A stretch of DNA of 64,000 nucleotides from Phallusia mammillata (GCA_003260075.1 QLIY01000042.1:247087-311086); one strand, 5' to 3'; counted from the stretch's first letter, positions 50,640 to 62,105 are shown. Program-made: numbers and translations. The notes: generated by a model not told the origin, from the letters alone.

Positions 50640-50935
50640 AACTGCACGTGCCATTTCTCCGACTACATTTTGTCTTTTTCGTACGCCCTTGCCCAACAAA
50701 AAGTTGACAACTTGTCATCCGTCTTCCACAGTCAGAAAGCTGTGTTAAAATTGAAAGAAAACTCGAGTCGCAACTCCGGCCTGTGCGATATTAAATTCTT
50801 GGACCCTGAACGGCGAGAGAGGCGGAAACGAGAGAAATCGCCGCGCGAGAAAAAGGGAAATTCGGTCATGGAAAAGTTAGCGTGGAAGGCACAACAATTT
50901 GCAGAGCGTGGCGCACAGGAAAGACTCGCTGTGGC
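50640..50935 (+). CDS. Exon-like charged open stretch in TSPEAR intron 4
   Basis: Open from 50640 to a possible donor GGC|gtgagc at 50936. A good acceptor (catccgtcttccacag) at 50731 would make a 204-base exon. It encodes QKAVLKLKENSSRNSGLCDI and then a run of Arg/Glu/Lys (DPERRERRKREKSPREKKGN) and MEKLAWKAQQFAERGAQERL, likely helical. A separate frame just upstream (50525, MRFLVLSKLIIFFVIGITCF) looks like a signal anchor but is in another frame, in T-rich sequence. No family recognised. Confidence 0.22.
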
Positions 50936-51709
50936 GTGAGCGCAACAAACAACTCCGTTTGGAACGAAATCGAAACGCCGACTGTGCTTAAAAGGTCGAC
51001 TAGGCACGAAGCAATTTCTGGCATTTTGTAAGATTACCTTTCCTCAGCAAGTCCCAGGCCATTGCATCATTAAACTGCAACTGCGTCTAAATATAACAGC
51101 CACCCGTTCAAACCCATGTTTATTCCTTGTCGAAGGGTTCACGCTCTTTTTGCGGCTTTTGTCCACTGTGGGAAACTTTGCTTACTTTCGCCCTTGCTCT
51201 TGACTTCTATAGGCTCGGCCGGCTAATCTTTCCCGTTAAGTCGGCTCTTGCTGAGGAGTAACGAACTTTGTGACCACAATTCGACGCAAATTACGTTGGC
51301 AAACCCAAGAAGGATCTTATTCCGGTTTGTTTTCGTCTGCAACTGTATTTTGTGTTTTGGTGCTGCCTGCAAAATGGGGTCAAACCCCTGTGTAGAATTA
51401 CGTGGCGAAACTTGCAAACCAACATGTGACAGGTTCCAATCTTTCGTGCGTTGAAACGAACGTTTTTACGAGAAAAATAGCGGACAATTTAAACCTATTA
51501 AAGATTTTCGATTGGTAAAACGTTAAATTATTCGAAGGATTTTTCAAAATTAATTGAGTGGCCAGATTACAGTACATTACAGCTTATTTGCGTAAAACAA
51601 AATTGATGTCTTAATTTTGTTTCAAGTGTAAAGTAATACCCCAATAAATTCGTTGACCATAAAATGAAATGATAAGAATACGAAACTAAACCCAATTGTA
51701 GCATACTAA

Positions 51710-52156
51710 ACAACTGTAAAAATACTCTTCTGCAAAACACAATTTAATTCAAAAAATTGCCCTTACCACGAGACCCGCATAGAGTTTGTTCAAACTCACA
51801 AAAACCAAGCATGTATTCAAATCTATGTATGGTTCATATGCTCCGGTCTTTTCAACCGTTTGATGCAGAGCGACCGGAACTGGGAAGGAAGCGCCCAGGA
51901 TTACATCTTCTATCTGCACTCGCTATTCCAAAGTCTAAACTATACGAAATGGTGCGTGCCCATCTCCTCTCACGCCTGTTGTCATCAGACCAGCTTTCTT
52001 ATGTCTCAGTTGGTCAGTTGGTTGAACTTAGGTATGGTTTCCGGCAAAAAATCCAAGGCCTGGAATTGGTTTTACCAACACAACGACGGCGTTTTGAGTC
52101 ACATCCAAAGAATAATAGTGAATCACATAATCTTTAGCAAAAAGGATGGTTTATAA
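51710..52156 (+). CDS. Unassigned open stretch in TSPEAR intron 4, about 148 codons
   Basis: The frame ending at TAA 52154-52156 is open from 51710 and encodes HETRIEFVQTHKNQACIQIY, then LMQSDRNWEGSAQDYIFYLH, SLFQSLNYTKWCVPISSHAC and GKKSKAWNWFYQHNDGVLSH. Codons such as tac-atc-ttc-tat-ctg look used, not random. A second frame over nearly the same bases (51757-52137, an Arg/Leu-rich peptide) is also open. I cannot choose with certainty and recognise neither. The only ATG in the favoured frame near the start is at 51863. A 3'-terminal exon, nested gene or old retrocopy are all possible. Confidence 0.3.
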   Translation, partial: TTVKILFCKTQFNSKNCPYHETRIEFVQTHKNQACIQIYVWFICSGLFNRLMQSDRNWEGSAQDYIFYLHSLFQSLNYTKWCVPISSHACCHQTSFLMSQLVSWLNLGMVSGKKSKAWNWFYQHNDGVLSHIQRIIVNHIIFSKKDGL

Positions 52157-53026
52157 TAAGTCAAAACAGTTTGGGTTCTTTATACGGCATGGGTACTGGG
52201 GATATGAGGGGCACTTATTTTGACATCGTTTGGATTTATTTAAAAGTCACCCAAAATCTGAAACATTGTTTGTGGCATAGTTAGACTGAATTGAAATTTG
52301 AAATTGTAGTCATAATTTGCAGCAACATGTTGGATTTTAGCAATCTTTCGCAGTTTGTTTTTAGTAGAAATCAAACATTTACACCAAATTTTATATATAA
52401 AGCCTGATTTGACGTATTTGTGGTTTGTGGGTTCGTACCGACTATCATAGGTCTGATCTATTGATTTTTATACTTACTATTTTAGATGCAGTCAATACAC
52501 AATATAACCCTGTAACCTCACCCTAAATGACAAGGATTTTGTGCTTTGAAATAATCTCATATTTACCAGCAAAACAACGTGGCAATATTTGGTGATAAGT
52601 CTATAAACCCTAGTTGTTAGACGACGGTCCCTGCGCAATTAAACAAACAGCTCCCCTGCATTCAAACCGTCGAGTGATGGACCCAACAAATGGGGGGAGG
52701 CTTGTTTCCCAGTCCTGCTTCATCAAAGGTGCCGCCGCCGTCGGATCTAGGCAACGCTCGGCCAAAAACAAACCAGCACCCCGGGTTAATACGTTGTAAC
52801 CGCATTTTGAGCCGCGCCGGGTTCATTATATCCCGGTTACAATAGCGCTCATTAAATATTGACTACCGCGTTACGTCGAAAAGGGACACGCATAAATAGG
52901 AAACGGCGACTTGTTCTTCTGATCTTGCCGCCCCGACATCATGCGCATCCCCGCCTTATGTCGCCCTATTAAAATTCCCACAGCCTAGTCGCTCGTTATT
53001 GCTGCATCATCTATTTCAAGGCTTGC

Positions 53027-53500
53027 TGGAGCAAGACTTGGTGCATTGCATGGAATATATTGATGATAAAAAGTAAGGTTTCCTTTTACACAGACATTTG
53101 AAAATGAAAATTTTTACAAGTTTGCTCATACACTCTTTAAATATTTTTGCATAAATTTTAGAACGTTTTTCAAGACTAAGTTTTTGCCTTTGTGGAGTAA
53201 GACTTGCATTGAAAATAATATGATGATGAAAAAACATGGTTTCGTTTCACAAAGACATTTGAAATGGAAAACTTTATAAGTTTATTCATACAATCGATTA
53301 TTTTTGCTTAAACTTTAGAACGGTTTTCAAGACTAACTGACTTTTTTGCCTTTCCTGGAGCAAGACTTGCATTGAATTGATTATGATGTTGATAAAAAAT
53401 AAGGCTTCCTCCCACAAAGACAATTAAAAATGCATAACATTGCTCACGCAATCGAATAATTTTGCACAAACTTTAATCGACTTTTTGCCTTTTCTACTGG
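53027..53500 (+). repeat. Three-copy tandem repeat, period about 165 bp
   Basis: Units start at 53027, 53193 and 53356, each with TGGAG(C/T)AAGACTTG. They are about 166, 163 and 142 bp long. Shared blocks include CACAAAGACA(T/A)TT, AACTTTA and TTTTTGCCTTT. Located in TSPEAR intron 4. No frame is open across the units. Confidence 0.8.
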
Positions 53501-55160
53501 AATAACCGAAAAAGTGTGTAATTTTGAATCGGTAGTTGGTGTGAGCAGTTCAATACTTGCGTTATGTAATGTGCACGAAACTGAACTTTTGCACAATTCC
53601 ACATTTATCATCTCTTTAATCATGACAGACATGTCCGAAACTTTCAGGGGGCAGTTTTAACGACATTTCGTGCTTTCATGTCAAGTTTTGCAGTTTAAGC
53701 GATTCTGAGGTTATAGGGTTATTAATTTTAAAAAGTTTGCCAACCGTCTGGAAACTCTGCACCAGGGAATAATATCCACTTAACGTTTCGTTTGTGAGGC
53801 GACATACCCCGTAAACTCCCGTTTTATATCACTTCATCGTTTACGAGAATTCGTTATTCCTCATCGTACGAAACTAAAATAAAACCAAAACGGTTGTTAA
53901 GTTTTATATCTAGATAGTTATATGACTTTCCGATTTTTTTTTCAAGACTTTCATTATCGTCTGTAAACAATTTCGTAGAATAACGTGAAAAAAAAATTTT
54001 TTTTGAAGATAATTTACAGATACAAGAATATGTATATATATTTTGAATTCAGTAGGATAAATGACTTGATGTTTTTTAAATTTGGATCAATAAGCATAAG
54101 GTTCATTTTAGTTTTCATCCACCAAGCAACGAGCTCGGAAATTTAAGAATATTGGGCTTTCAAAATAATGTAGAGCTTTATTCAAACAGCAGAAACAACA
54201 TGGCTGTAATAACCTCTAAATTCTAATTTTAAATAGCCTACAAAACGCAAGAATGTACCTACCACCCGTTGTATCTTTTTCGTCCTTCTTATGCCCTCCA
54301 TAATCCGATTTCACCCATTTATACCCATCACATTATGTCATGATTAGGGCATTACCCTTGGCACTTCAGTGAACCGATCATACCCTTTCGAAATCACATC
54401 TGCAAGGGATAAGTTTCACTGCACGTGGGTACGTCCGTAATACAATTTACATTCCATCCCACAATTACGCACAAGCGACGCTGCTACTCTGCCCTAGTAA
54501 TTAACCCCAGTCCTTCTTCCAGCAGTAGAGAAAGCTTAAGTCCTGAACTAGATGTTATCGCTGGTTAATGCTGGTTCTTGGGCAACCGCTGCTAACTGAG
54601 TGGTAACACGTGCGTCATGAAACTTGGGTTTACAGATGCTAAATTTTGTGGATATACTTTGCCACAATCCGGTCGTCCGGTCGTTTTTAGGTAAAACAGA
54701 CAGACTTGATTTTGGTGGACTTACGATTTCAGGTTACTAAACCAATTTTGCTAGGATTTTGGCTCTTTTCTTCCTCTTTGAAACAGGTCCAAGAATGTTT
54801 TAGGTGAATACAAGCCAACGCTTGCGTGCAAAACATACTTTTCCTTCCAGAAACGGTTTCTGATTATAAAAACAGATTTCTTGCTCTTTCCGTTCTCATT
54901 TGTTGTCTTTCCTTATGTTGGTAAATATCCCGTGTGACATGGCAAACACAATGGTGGCTTAACGGTCATTAATCACGCGTCAATGCTAAACAAACATTTA
55001 CCGAAATGCGTCTAAAATAACTCTTGCCGGCGCCATTGACTTAATTGCATCCCTAGCGCCACAGAAATCCACATGGCGCCACAAGCGACTTTGACATTAC
55101 GCCGTGGCGCGTAAAAGTATCAAAATTCAAAAATATATCACTAGCGGGCGTTAACAACCT

Positions 55161-55176
55161 ATTGTGACGTCACAAT
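55161..55176. promoter_or_regulatory. 16-bp palindrome centred on a CRE
   Basis: ATTGTGACGTCACAAT is a perfect palindrome containing TGACGTCA, followed within about 10 bases by CCACGTGACC. TSPEAR intron 4. Confidence 0.4.
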
Positions 55177-55284
55177 ATCAGCCACGTGACCAATCTGCGT
55201 CACTCGGCCGCTCTGCGCTGCTTGGATAATTTTGTCACGCAGCATCCGCGGAATGTCTGTGAAGGGAAATTTGAGATTGTCCAT

Positions 55285-55286
<2 letters not shown>

Positions 55287-55352
<66 letters not shown>
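55287..55352. other. 66-base G run, probable gap filler
   Basis: An uninterrupted run of 66 G without flanking duplication, in TSPEAR intron 4. It has the same reading as the 83-base run. Open frames on both strands across it (Gly-rich and Pro-rich) are not genes. Confidence 0.6.
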
Positions 55353-55355
<3 letters not shown>

Positions 55356-56955
55356 TGTTTATGTTACCCCCTTTCCCTCCTTTCCCCGGCTTCACTGCTC
55401 GTCAGCTGTTCAGGCCACAATCGTGCGATTGAAGATTGCACGTAGAGAATGAATGTTGCAATGTTGTGAAGGAATGCCTTTTGCAAGAGTATGCAAACAA
55501 TCTTTTTGGTGTGAACAAATTTGGCGTCCAGAAATACAAATCAAAATTGTTAAGTTGTAACTGCATTTTTTATGTGCTTAAACCGGGACAACTAAATAAA
55601 AAGGATGTTTTCAACATCAGCTTACCCCAAAACGTATACCTAAAATTGGTGTATAATTTTATATATTTTGCACGTTTTTGCTGTTTTAACTTCTTTACTA
55701 TCTTCTTCATGCCTTCATTCCCAGTGTAAACTTTAATTCATCATGAATTTTGGGAAGTGAGTCGTTACACACAAATTCATTACAATGTGTTTACAAACCA
55801 TATGCATATCTGGTTTTGATTCCACCACCCATGCCACACATTTGACAAACACCAACAGTTTTTCAACACAACAACCCGCTTGTTGATCCAACTCACATTA
55901 ACTCGTCATTCAACAAGCGCTCAAACGCATTGTCCAAAGGGCGATTTGGTTCACCGTTGGCGTTGACGCTTGCTCGGTAAATTTTACGCAAAATTTCGTT
56001 CTGGTATGAGATCAGTCATCGGTAGCTTTCGTGGCAATGAAGTTCCTTACTGTGGGATGTGTATAGGCGATGACGAAGGGGCTAATGAAGCTGCGTCGAA
56101 AGAGAAGGGCAAACAGCCATAACGTTCAATCCATCTAAGTCCGATTAGCTTTGTACCACGACTAAGACTTCCTCTAATGCCCCTTTTTCGGCGCAGGTGT
56201 TTAAAGAAGTGGTTTTTGGGTGCAGCGTTGTACTTTGAAATGCCTACAGGTCCTGGTTTGCTTTGTGGCTTTTTAGCAAGCTATTGTATGTTTGAGTAGG
56301 CTTACTTTGTATTTGCTTTGCACACTTTTGCGGCTATAACGGTAACCGAGATTTAAGAATTCTTCAAAAGGCTTTTAACTACAGTAGGGTTTTGTTAAAT
56401 GTCATATAAAGCAAACCAATACTTGAATATTATATCTTGATGGATTGGTTGCTTGTTATACACAAAGATTTTAAAATACACGCGGCAACTTTTTATTCTG
56501 CTTTGAATTTAGGCGTATGTGTTCATACATTGTTTTAGAAGCTTTTATGTGTGTATATTTGCCCTAGTGCGCCCCTTCTGACCATTGTGGCATACACGTT
56601 TGGATACAATAGACTTTCTGTCCAGAAACCACAAAACTTGCGGATCATTGCGACTTGATCTTGATAAATCCACAGCCTAAAACTCATGGAAACGACCGCA
56701 TTGACATAAAAACACGTTTTAGCATGCTTTGTCGTTTTCTGTAGGGTAAGGGACTCGAAAATCGGCAACAGAATTGACACGTGACTGATACGCAATGATC
56801 TGTGACACCAATCTACGTCATGATCTTGCAGCGGGTCACTGGTACAATGCTTAGGCTATTGAGAATCGAAGTTAACGATTTTTTGTGTTCGAGTTCTTTT
56901 TGTAACTTGATCATGATTGAGGCTGACGCTCTTGACCTTGATCCTTCGTAACAGG

Positions 56956-56963
56956 TGACGTCA
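56956..56963. promoter_or_regulatory. CRE palindrome TGACGTCA
   Basis: A perfect site with TCACGTGAC about 14 bases downstream, about 540 bases before TSPEAR exon 5. Confidence 0.35.
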
Positions 56964-57493
56964 GGGTTCTCACGTGACTAAACCTGCCCACTTATCACTC
57001 AATTTCGGACAAGATCAAAGTTAAAGCTGTTTCTCGCATAGCAGCCAATTGCTAAGCCTGACATTTGCCTGTTTGGCGCCTGGAAATGATTTAAATGTAG
57101 GAGCAAGTGCTGTCATGTTTATATAACTTGGGTAATATAAGTCAAAACGTAAATGTCATTGTCCATTCCGGGAAAACTATTGGCGCTATGCATGCTTTCG
57201 TAAAACTTTTAAGTTCAACTTTGATGATATCTTGGCTTAAATGGCGTGAGTTTGCGGACTCAGTTTGGTTCAAGATATTTCAAAACTTAGGATGTACAAT
57301 GTGTACAATTGTACACAGATTCTGGTATCTTAGCTAAAGTACTCAAACCAAAGCAATAACCAGTATATCTTGGTACACAACAGGGTTAATGCTCATATAT
57401 TTTAAGGAAGTAACTCTGCGTGCCCTGTACTATCCGTCATTTATTATGCAAATTTGGCGAACAGGTTCTTATGTTTTTTTTCTTTTGTTGCAG

Positions 57494-57584
57494 AGAATTG
57501 CTTGTTCCTTTCCCGAAGCGGATGAATATCAGAAACACCAGGATCTTTGTAGCAAGTCGACGGAAAAAGACGAAACAATTTACG
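57494..57584 (+). CDS. TSPEAR: TSPEAR-like exon 5, laminin G domain
   Basis: This 91-base exon is flanked by cttttgttgcag and ACG|gtaaga. It must be read in phase 2, with the AG left over from exon 4. It then gives RELLVPFPKRMNIRNTRIFV followed by ASRRKKTKQFT. This matches the PFP...ARFFVGSRRR segment of vertebrate TSPEAR, the strand before the last one of the domain. Read in its longest open frame (57389 start) the same bases give an unrelated cysteine-containing peptide, so phase is decisive here. The preceding intron is 11.5 kb. Confidence 0.9.
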
Positions 57585-58296
57585 GTAAGAGATTGATGCA
57601 CTTCCAAACTGTTTTTGTATTTAACGTATCAACTTTAAACTCATATACCTTTGATAAACAGTACTTTTGTTGCATGGGTCAATCTATTGGAATGAGTCCT
57701 ACACTTGAAGTGTATTTTTGTTATCTGATCTTTTGAATGGTAGATCCCAGAAGAAACGATTTTTTACTCACTAAAAGTTGCCCTTACCCTTTTTTACCTA
57801 AATTTTCTAAAAAAGGTAGGTTATGTAAAAAAGGTTTATGAAAGTTAAAGCTGCCAATTATTGCAAAACAAAAAGCCTATTATATACAAAAAAGTCTTAG
57901 CGCAAATTTGCACTTCAAAATAAATCCAAATCCTTTGGGAACTTCCAAACGGTTTCTCGTGCAAAGTAAGGCCCCATAATTGATAATGGCAAATCGTGTC
58001 GTCCACTTAAATCACACTTACTTACAACCAAATCGACAATTTTCCCAGATAGTTTGTCACCTCGCGAAATTCTACCCAAGCATCAATCGCTGTGCCCAAT
58101 TAGTAACATGATTCTCAGTGAACCATTACATCGGAAAAAACACGCCATATCGCCACATTAGCGCGAAGACCACTTTGTCTTAACTTTTGTGACTCGCAAT
58201 TATTGTCGCCAATATGAAGGCTGGAGTTTTCGTTTTAATGTAGTTTCAAGTGCCACGCCTATTACTAATCCTTACATCCTATTTTCGATTTTGTAG
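57585..58296 (+). other. TSPEAR: TSPEAR intron 5
   Basis: 0.7 kb, AT-rich; an inverted A/T-rich pair (CCTTTTTTACC and AAAAAAGGTAGG) lies at about 57788-57823. Confidence 0.8.
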
Positions 58297-58396
58297 GGTC
58301 TTCTTCGTCAGTTGGTACTTTTCTCTGGATCAGATGCCACAACAAGGATCTGTCCCTCAACTAACCCTCCGTTTGGGGCGCCTGGAACGCCTGCAG
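58297..58396 (+). CDS. TSPEAR: TSPEAR-like exon 6, end of laminin G domain
   Basis: This 100-base exon starts in phase 0 after ttcgattttgtag and ends in phase 1 at GCAG|gttggt, a donor that departs from the usual gtaagt/gtgagt. It encodes GLLRQLVLFSGSDATTRICP followed by STNPPFGAPGTPA. The run GLxRQLVLxxGSDATxRxCPS is nearly identical to vertebrate TSPEAR and is the strongest single piece of evidence for the gene's identity. It closes the laminin G domain; the Pro/Gly-rich tail begins the linker. Confidence 0.95.
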
Positions 58397-60186
58397 GTTG
58401 GTCAAAAAATCATTTTTACCTATCTCTCAATTTGTCATTTTATTTGAAAGAATAAAGGTGGAGCAGTTTTAATGTGCATATATTTACAGCTAAAAGCAAG
58501 ATTAGCGATTTTCGGATCTACAAACAAAACGTTTATTTACAAACCCGTGCCTAATTTTTCATGCTCAAGTGATTGTGATTTTGTGATTCATCCTAGTTTA
58601 TGAATTGTTTTAATAAATTCTTGATTAATTTGCAAAACCGTTTTGAAGTAATACTCGATTTGTCAACACGCTGCCTCGTTCAATCCGTTGCTACCTCGTA
58701 ACTAAGTAAAGCAACGGGTAGAAACGATCCAATTTTGAAGTGACACAAATACGTAATTATGATTTTTATTGAATCTAAGCATCTATTGCGCAAAATCGAA
58801 TACTTGTAATGAAATAGTTAAAGTGAAATCACCGAAAGGTTTTAGCATTTAACGGTATTTTTATTTCTATCATGGTATTTTTGCGAGAATGTATTTTTAA
58901 GGGAAAAGTTGAAAAAATGGGACCTGTTTTGTACGTTCCAAAACATAATTTAAACAACTAAAGCCCCATCTTCGGTCAACACAAAAGGTTTGGAAATGAC
59001 CTTGTTTTATATCAGCCCCTTGAGACAAAGGCGGCTATGCCTTATCCAAACGGCTTATACAGTGGCATTATTGTTTTACATCGACCAAAAATTCAAAATT
59101 TGAAGCTCCTGTTTTCTGGACATTCACTGCAAATAACGACATGGCACACATTCAAGCCACGTAAACTATTTGCCCAAACCAAAGACAACCAAACACGCCG
59201 GGTTCAAAGTTCAAAACTCGACCAACTTTATTTACTCAGGCACAAAAACTCATAAACATACCTAGGTGTCAGACATATATTAAGATTTCCCACCCTTGGG
59301 TCAAAATTCGAAGAATCTTTGCTTTGTCTCATGACGTCCCTATGAATCATTAAGTCATCACACCTGGGTATGTTTATATTGTCTCCATTCTTTGCTGTAT
59401 ACCAATACTACAACACCTACTTTGAGTCAGGCTGTGTCGGCTTTTTGTCGTCAATGCCGTCAAATTTTAAGCTCAGCTGCTGTTTCTTTCTAAATGATTG
59501 ATAGGATTAATGATTGAATTAAGTGTGACTAATATAGACAGCAAATAGTTGAATGTGAAGTTGGGTAACTTGTCTGAAAAGTGAAGAACACAAATTAATT
59601 GTTCGACGCACTAGGAAAACGTTGTTTAAACTTGGATGTGCAGTCTTGAATTATGAAACTCACACAGTATGGTATAATTTATATTTCTGTGAACGGGATT
59701 CGGGATTCATATCGTAATACACATATCAAACTGGTACCAAACTTGATCCACAACTATTTAGGTAAACTCTTTTCCAAATAAAATAACATTTTTTAAAAAG
59801 GCTGTAGAGACATCATAACACACCGTTTTGACCTGACAGGTCACATCAGTACAGCTTGTGACAATACATTGACCACATAGGCCATTGTAGCGACATTAAG
59901 TCACTTAAATCTGTTGGATGCAACAAAAACCAATACATTAGCCGTATAGGCTAGTGCAGCCATATTAATGCACTCAAGTATGTTGTGAGTAACAGCTAAA
60001 CAGTCATGCCATACCCAATCTGTTCGATGCCACAAATAGGCATAAACTAATACTTTGTGTATAACATCGAGTTTATGCCATATACCCTCTTTTTGTGGTA
60101 CACTTTACGACTTGTTACAAAATAATAGAAAAAAACACCCTACAATCGTTGCAAATTGCAAACGTTACTGTTTATTAATTTTGTAG
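58397..60186 (+). other. TSPEAR: TSPEAR intron 6
   Basis: 1.8 kb, donor gttggt. Contains the 70-bp tandem pair near its 3' end. Confidence 0.8.
59860..60000 (+). repeat. Two-copy tandem repeat, period about 70 bp
   Basis: Units begin at about 59860 and 59930 and share CAATACATT, ATAGGC, GC.ACATTAA and CACT.AA.T.TGTTG. Similarity is moderate. Located in intron 6 just upstream of exon 7. Confidence 0.55.
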
Positions 60187-60318
60187 GTCAAGGTGTGTTA
60201 TTCGAATCGGATAAACAGAAGATCGATTGCTCCTTGGATCAACGCGGGACTTTAATGTACAAAGAAGACAAAAGCATGGAAGTCTGCACAGGAACAACAT
60301 TCCAACAAGTGCGTGGAG
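60187..60318 (+). CDS. TSPEAR: TSPEAR-like exon 7, cysteine-bearing linker
   Basis: This 132-base exon runs from phase 1 to phase 1, flanked by attaattttgtag and GGAG|gtggga. It encodes GQGVLFESDKQKIDCSLDQR, then GTLMYKEDKSMEVCTGTTFQ and QVRG. The two cysteines, about 20 residues apart around a hydrophobic/aromatic stretch (LMY), match the CxxxxD....G.LYLCVGNEW linker that precedes the first EAR repeat in vertebrate TSPEAR. The reading frame runs open into the intron to 60374, but the phase match with exon 8 fixes the donor at 60319. Confidence 0.88.
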
Positions 60319-61216
60319 GTGGGACACAGAATGGTGCAAATGAGATCGAAAACCTTGAAAGAAAGCAAAACTAAAAAACACATTATTTTAAATAAGGAAA
60401 AGGGGTTACGAAAATTTCTATTCCCAAAGGTTTTTGTGTTCATTTTTTTTAATAAACTGAAAAGAGTGCTTTGCTGAAAGAACTTTACTGCTTTTAGAGC
60501 AAATTGATTTTCACAATTATTTGTTTTTGCTAGTTCTCGATGGAATTACAACTTTTCTACATTTAGAATAAAATTGTTTCCTGGTAAAGGAGGATTTCCG
60601 TTTAAAAAAGTGATCCATAAATATTGCCCGAATACGGTTTACAGCTGACTGCAAATCAGCTTTTAAACACCGCAAAAAATCTTCTTATTCTTCAACGTCA
60701 AAGTTTGTTTGATACGAATTCATTTCACAACAAACAGTAGTTAAGCCACAATACCCAACATACAGGCCCGGCATTATATAGACTTAATTCTATGGAGACT
60801 ATTCGCAAATCTTCGTCACCACGGTATAAACTTTTCACGTAAACGCGCCGATGACGTAATAACCCACCTTTCATGATAGTTTGGTCCTTCCGTTTGGCAA
60901 ATATAGTACTGTTTTTGTTACGTCAGGTTACCCTTTTTTGCTGATTTGTAAGAAGTTTGTACATTTAAAGATTGTGTTTTGGAATATTTTAATCTTGTGT
61001 TGTAACTGTTGAACTGACGCTTTTGCTTTACCATTTGAATCTAACTTTCTTTTTCCCTTTTCGATTTTTTTCCGTTTTAAATATTTTCATCTTGTAAAAA
61101 TATCGTAGGCTATAATTCTTTTTCTGATTTCGACATGATTTTTATTTCCTAGCGATTTTTTCCGATTAACTTGTTCAAAATTTTGGACCGATTTGTAAAC
61201 TTTTTATTTTTGACAG
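60319..61216 (+). other. TSPEAR: TSPEAR intron 7
   Basis: 0.9 kb, gtggga to tttgacag, T-rich toward the acceptor. Nothing else seen. Confidence 0.8.
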
Positions 61217-61446
61217 GCAGGGAACGAATGGATTACGTCATCGACTATGACGACATAAACTTCGAGAATGCCACCGTCTCGATGGAGTGGTTTAAAATCG
61301 ATGGGGTTGGGTTGTTTCTCGCAACAGCTGGTGGGGCAGGAGGTTCTTCTCAAATTATGAAATGGGACGGTTCCCGGTTTAACCCCTTTCAAAATATTCC
61401 AATCAACAATGTAATGCACTGGAATTTCTTTCAAATTGGATACGAC
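61217..61446 (+). CDS. TSPEAR: TSPEAR-like exon 8, first EAR repeat
   Basis: This 230-base exon is flanked by tttttgacag and GAC|gtaagt and runs from phase 1 to phase 0. After GRERMDYVIDYDDINFENAT it carries the first EAR (EPTP) repeat: VSMEWFKIDGVGLFLATA, a Gly/Ser loop, QIMKWDGSRFNPFQNIP, and then the start of the next repeat, VMHWNFFQIGYD. The pattern W/E-x-F-x-I...G-x-F-x-A-T-A...Y/M-K-W...F...Q-N-I-P is the EAR consensus, known from LGI proteins and TSPEAR, where seven repeats form a beta propeller. The in-frame ATG at 61171 lies in the intron and is not a start. Confidence 0.95.
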
Positions 61447-62105
61447 GTAAGTGGAAACCGAGTAAAAAATGCTCATTTAGCTATAGTGCAAGTAGCTCCA
61501 ACATTATGAATTAAATGAAATAATATTTATCTTTTGTACAACAGACGGCGTACCGGCTTAAACTGTCTTTTCTCACCCTAACAAATGGTATCAAGCTATT
61601 GAGTAATATCATAATTTAGAAATGGACAGCGATAAAGAGTATACACAAATAGACAGATAATAAGCCGACGATTTAAAACATTGAAATCCGTATCAAATTC
61701 ACGCGTTTTAGGATCGATAGTGTGAAGGGCTAAATTGCTTTGTATAGTTTTAGCTTTCTTTAATTTGCAAAAAAACTGCCTAAAAAGTCCATTTTGTTCA
61801 GAGCAAAACGACGAGTTTTGATTCCTAAAAATACCTGCTAATATTATATGGCAATTTTCCAGACGAACATGCATATTAGATGAATAATAATGGTCCAATT
61901 TTGTAATGTACATTCAATGTTGTAGTTTAAAACGTTTTTTTTATTTTAACGCTAAAAAATTACCCAAAGGTTTTCGAACAGTTTTTTGTTGTATGTTGAC
62001 TGTTGACTGTTTTATATTTACTGTGTATATAAACAAAATATAGGCCTACATGCGGGTGCCACCATTTTGTTTTGGGTAATTTTCATCGTGAGCCATCATT
62101 TACAG
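61447..62105 (+). other. TSPEAR: TSPEAR intron 8
   Basis: 0.66 kb, gtaagt to catttacag. A minus-strand frame inside (61596-61913) is judged chance. Confidence 0.8.

Larger units (their letters stand above)
46019..57493 (+). other. TSPEAR: TSPEAR intron 4 (11.5 kb)
   Basis: gtaagg to tttgttgcag. It holds the 91-bp tandem duplication, two hAT MITEs, the polylinker-like spot, two adjacent G-run duplications, the 66-G run, the 53 kb tandem repeat and the unassigned open stretches at 50.6 and 51.7 kb. It splits the laminin G domain between the TIDCAEP strand and the next strand. Confidence 0.75.

Noticed and set aside
51223-51454. Short cysteine-rich frame (CNCILCFGAACKMGSNPC) as a secreted peptide
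   Set aside because: It starts from a non-ATG codon with no splice acceptor, and the minus strand is also open.
26349-52900. Shared word GGGACACGCATAAAT at 26.35 and 52.88 kb
   Set aside because: A few 15-base matches are expected by chance among all pairs in a 64 kb window.
55159-55452. Pro-rich frame on the minus strand and Gly-rich frames on the plus strand
   Set aside because: They exist only because of the 66-G run.
57389-57736. 115-residue frame over TSPEAR exon 5, with a cysteine-containing peptide
   Set aside because: The exon must be read in phase 2 from exon 4; only that frame matches the family (PFPKR...RIFVASRRK).
61171-61216. ATG at 61171 as a gene start
   Set aside because: It lies in intron 7; exon 8 begins at 61217 after tttttgacag.
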